Shown here piece after piece: positions 60,381 through 64,000 of a DNA stretch of 64,000 nt. The DNA is from Theropithecus gelada (taxonomy: Eukaryota > Chordata > Mammalia > Primates > Cercopithecidae), in the NCBI RefSeq assembly GCF_003255815.1, contig NC_037689.1, positions 145,297,582 to 145,361,581 on the forward strand, written 5' to 3'. The notes under the pieces are model-generated. The model was not told the DNA's origin, made no database searches, and saw only the letters and a list, made by a program, of their open reading frames with translations. The position numbers were made by a program, and so were the translations under genes. The first letter of the stretch is position 1; every line of letters begins with the position of its first letter.

Positions 60381-63300
60381 AAATGTGAAGCAATTTGAGT
60401 TCGTGGGAGAAGTAAAAGCAGTGTAGGTGAAAAGGGTAATTACGCACCAGAGCCATATGTACTTCAGTTTCTGGCACCTAAGTCATTTTTTCCACTATTG
60501 ACCATATTCATTCAATGTTTGCATGTGCCAGGTATAATGGAGGATACAGAATTTTTAAGACATAGGCCCTAATTTTAAGGAGCTTAAATCCACCTTAAAA
60601 CAAATCCCAAGTATGACACATTTAAATTACAATATAAGATGAAAATAATTAAGGACTAAAATGGATGGTAGCAATAACTTACAAAAGTTTTGAAGCAGTG
60701 GAGAATAGGTTAAGTGGGAGAGGGCAGGTCAGGCTTCATGGTAGAGGTGCCGTTTGAGGTCGATTTTGAAGGGGGACAGATTTGGAGTAGATGGAGGGGG
60801 TCCTTTTCACAGAATTAATTACATTCAGATGGTGGTCTTCTCTCTATAGACACCTTAACTGATTTCACTTCTGAGCAGATAGGGCTTAATTTTTCCACTG
60901 GAATAATCTATAAATGAATCTGTAGTTTACTTCTAGTTGACTTGAGTTCTAGTGTGATATGAACCCGGTATACAGAGGACTCAAGCGGGCTTGAACTGGG
61001 TGCACATACAAAAGGAAGCAGAGAGCCTTAGTGAAAAACTTTCTAAGAATTTACTAATAACTATATTAAACTAACATATAAGATGTGTTTTGAAATTTAT
61101 TGCGTCCTCAAGGTTATGTAAGATCTATTTTTATCCTAATTAATAGGGATCAGAAGCTTCATTAGGTATAAGTGCCACTAGTAGGCTTAAGCCTTCGCTT
61201 AGAGGAGAAGGAAGGAAAAGATCAAGTGGATAGCAACAAAAGGAAGCAGGGAAGAGGGATTCTAAGGGGAGGAGAAAAAGGGAGGTGGCTGAATTGTTTT
61301 TATAACAGCTATTACTGTAGCCAGTGACAGTAGTCTCAAGTGCAGTTTCTAATTCGGTTTCTAATCTTTATCTGCTTTTAGATGAAGTTTAAATCTGTGT
61401 GTATATACCATTTAAACATCTGTGGATTATGTAGTGATATGATACTTGAGTGTGTCTGTAGCTTTGGTAAGGTGGAAAATTTAAACATTATAATACCATA
61501 CCTGTTACATTCAGATGAAGTGCATTTTCATGTTCTTTTTCTTCCTATCAGATTGAATTTGTAACTTTAAATTAAGACAGAATTCAGAACTTAGTCTGAA
61601 AATGACAAAACTGTATTTTCTTTCAACTAATAAAATGTCTATTTTTTTTAAAGATTGCAGATCATCTGATACACAGATGATGTAAAAAGCACATCCCCCA
61701 TACACTTTCAATGTTGCTACTTGCCAGATGGCTGTTACTGAAAATTTCTACATTTAGACAAATCCTGCTGCATGATTCCCTGTATTATAATTTGGTTTTC
61801 ATTATGCCAATAGTCTTAGTGCCACTTATTTTCTTACAATGAGAGGTAAAGAACTGGGAATAAATGTGTCAAAAACTGCCTTAAAATCATCACCCATTGA
61901 ATTTAAAAAATAGGCATTTACACTTTCAATTTCCCACGTTTGCATGTCTCATTATACTGTACAATATAATTAGTAATGTTATTTTGAAAAACTTTATGCA
62001 GTAATTAGTGAACTACTGGAAAGTTTGAAGTTCCTAGGATTATATACATCTGGATTCAGAGGAAGGAAATAAAATCTATAAATTTTGAAAAGTATGACTA
62101 GCCTCTAAGAACTTTGATAAAATATGTCAGATGAGAATGTGAGCAAACTGTAACTCTGTTCTAACATGAGTCACTATAGGTTTGAAATTTGTATAAAGCT
62201 GGTTCTTCTTGGACGCTGTTCAGAGTAATTTAATTACTGAAATAATAAGAAAACCTCATTATATGCGGATCGTATGTCTGAGGTGTTCCCATTGCAAGGA
62301 CTCCAAGGACAGCATTTTAGAGAACTCTGGCATAGTAGGTACTATTAAAAGGAACATTCTGTTGCCAAGTAACTAATAACTTCATTGCAAAATGAAGTGG
62401 CCTTTTCTCAATTCCCATTCAATTAGATGTTTTTGTCACAGAGTACACTGTTGACTGCTCCCTTCTTGAAATTTTCCCCTCTTGGATTTCATTGTTCCTC
62501 TTAAAATTTTGATCCATCTCAGTCTGCTTTTCTTTGTTCTCCCAAATGTGGTTATTTCCCAAAGCCTTACTCTCATTTATCAGAGAATGTTAGAAATATA
62601 TAGGAGGAAGACATTTTAAAAGATCTGTGTTCCAATTCTGCTTTTGCCATGTTTCATGGATGTGTTTAAATTCTTTGAGTATTGATTTTCTAACAAAATT
62701 ATAGTAGAGACTTGAGTTAGATAATTTCTACGGTATTTTCTGATCATAGTATTCCAAGAGTCTCTGGGTAAATTACTCTTAAATCCAAATCCTAAAATCC
62801 TCACCTCTGTCTGTTCCATATTTCCAGTCATGCTCGTGAATTAGATGTTTTATCAGCACCTCAAATGCAACATGTGAAAAAGTGAACTCATTTTCTTTTT
62901 CTCCTAAAGCATCTCCCCTTGACACTTCTCCATTCCTGTCAGTGATTTCTTTAGTTTCCCAAGCTGGAACCTTAGAGTCATTGGTGACTATTTCTTCTCA
63001 TTTATCCTCAATATATAATTTTTTCACTTACTCTTCTTGTAATTTTTTGTTGTTGTTGTTGTTTTGTTCTTCTTTGGAATGAGTCTGGAATTTGTCCCTT
63101 CTCCCATTTTATTGTTGTAATTTAGTCCCAGCCTTGAGTGCTTTTTCCCGTTCTAGGCAAGTGGCTTCAGGAGAGGGGCAAAAGGGGACTAAGGGTAGCA
63201 TCTAAAGAGCAAAGGCAGGTTTCAGAGCTGAGAGGTCATACTTATATATCTAATCCAAGAGATTCTTAGAAGAGAGACACTATCTGAGATGGGGCTGCAG

Positions 63301-63740
63301 GTGGGGCTTGGAGGATGGCTAGGAGGTGGGTTCCAGAGAAGTTTCTTGGTACTTAAATAGGAATGTATGGCATTGGCCTTAGGTGAAGAGGAATTAAGGA
63401 TACCTGCCAAACCAGTTTGGACATACACCTGGACTCCTAAGCTACTCCCCCTCTAATCCATCCTGCAATGTCTTGCCAGACTCATCTTCCTGAAATATCT
63501 CTATTTCATTTCATTATATCATTCAAGAACTTCTAATGCTTTCAATAATATCTGTGTTCCAGGCCTTGTGTTAGGTGCTGTGAAGGACAAAGAAGCAAAT
63601 CAGATTATGCTCTGTGCTCCCAGGGAACACATAGTTTATCTAATAAGGGACATATACAAGTATCTAAGGTAGAAAATCATTGTCCATAAAAGAGGTACAG
63701 GTAAAAACTTAGCATGTAGATGGCTTCTATGGAAGTAAAC
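60381..63740. other. intron 4 or 3' flank DNA, ancient repeats possible
   Basis: About 60515-60740, 62840-63010 and 63440-63660 contain phrases of recurrent ancient repeats (for example tgttaggtgctgtgaaggac), probably L2/MIR-age, which I cannot name. I looked for a last FMR1NB exon in the expected phase and found none. Confidence 0.35.
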
Positions 63741-64000
63741 CTGGGATTTTTTTTTTTTTTTAAAGACAAGTTCTCGCTCTGTAACCCAGGCTGGAGTGCA
63801 GTGGCACAATCATAGCTCACTGCAGCCTCGACTTCCTGGGGTCCAGCAATCCTCCCACCTCAGTCTCCTGAGTACCCAGGACCACAGGCGTGTGCCACCA
63901 CACCCAACTAATTTTTGTATATTTGGTAGAGACAAAGTTTCACCATGTTGCCCAGGCTGGTCTCAAACTCCTAAGCTCAAGGAATCCACCTGCCTTGGCC
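63741..64000 (-). mobile_element. Alu (AluJ-like), cut by the window end
   Basis: A T-rich head at about 63750-63764 followed by minus-strand Alu: 'ctgtaacccaggctggagtg' through 'gccttggcc' at the last base. Diverged, AluJ-like. Confidence 0.85.

Overview
The window is primate nuclear DNA from the X chromosome. It carries the first four coding exons of FMR1NB (FMR1 neighbour, a cancer/testis antigen gene) on the + strand, surrounded by LINE-1, Alu, ERVL/MaLR, MIR, L2 and hAT-type repeats. Two features point to an Old World monkey (macaque/baboon group) rather than human or ape. The AluY at 19742 carries the GATCCGGCCACTGCA form typical of cercopithecid AluYR elements. The young L1 at 50624 has a 3' UTR with a tandemly duplicated GACGAGTTGATGGGTGC block, which I recall from macaque L1s. 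The FMR1NB protein also differs from the human one (as I remember it) at many sites while keeping an open frame. The species call is inference.

Layout: 1-27.7 kb is intergenic repeat-rich DNA, probably between FMR1 and FMR1NB. It holds a hAT-type element, two decayed ERVL-like pol stretches (about 1.06-3.4 kb and 23.6-24.5 kb), MIR and L2 relics, and a deep L1 nest (11.97-21.75 kb). In that nest a 6.9-kb L1 with a duplicated ORF1 sits inside an older L1, and an AluY sits inside the younger L1. The FMR1NB 5' flank (27.7-27.98 kb) has no TATA box. It has a CRE-like site, an E-box, an inverted CCAAT and a 27-bp tandem repeat. Exon 1 (27980-28244), exon 2 (49699-49818), exon 3 (55604-55744) and exon 4 (57530-57626) join in phase to give 207 codons plus two bases. 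They encode an N-terminal basic segment, a transmembrane helix, a six-cysteine trefoil-like domain and a second hydrophobic helix. The last exon is not found and probably lies beyond base 64000.

Intron 1 (about 21.5 kb) contains a roughly 30-bp polypyrimidine minisatellite, split by an Alu pair and two minus-strand L1s. It also holds an MLT1 LTR, a tandemly duplicated MIR, a compact G-quadruplex motif and further L1s. Intron 2 holds a young 5'-truncated L1 whose ORF2 remains open for about 700 codons. Intron 3 holds a 5S rRNA pseudogene. Intron 4 holds an Alu with an internal 169-bp duplication.

I found no new enzymatic or defence-type system. The notable signals are structural: the ORF1-duplicated L1, the split strand-asymmetric minisatellite, the promoter repeat with ETS/heat-shock-like palindromes, an orphan poly(T) insertion with its own target-site duplication, and several L1s with unusual internal deletions. 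Repeat names come from sequence recall without a database search.
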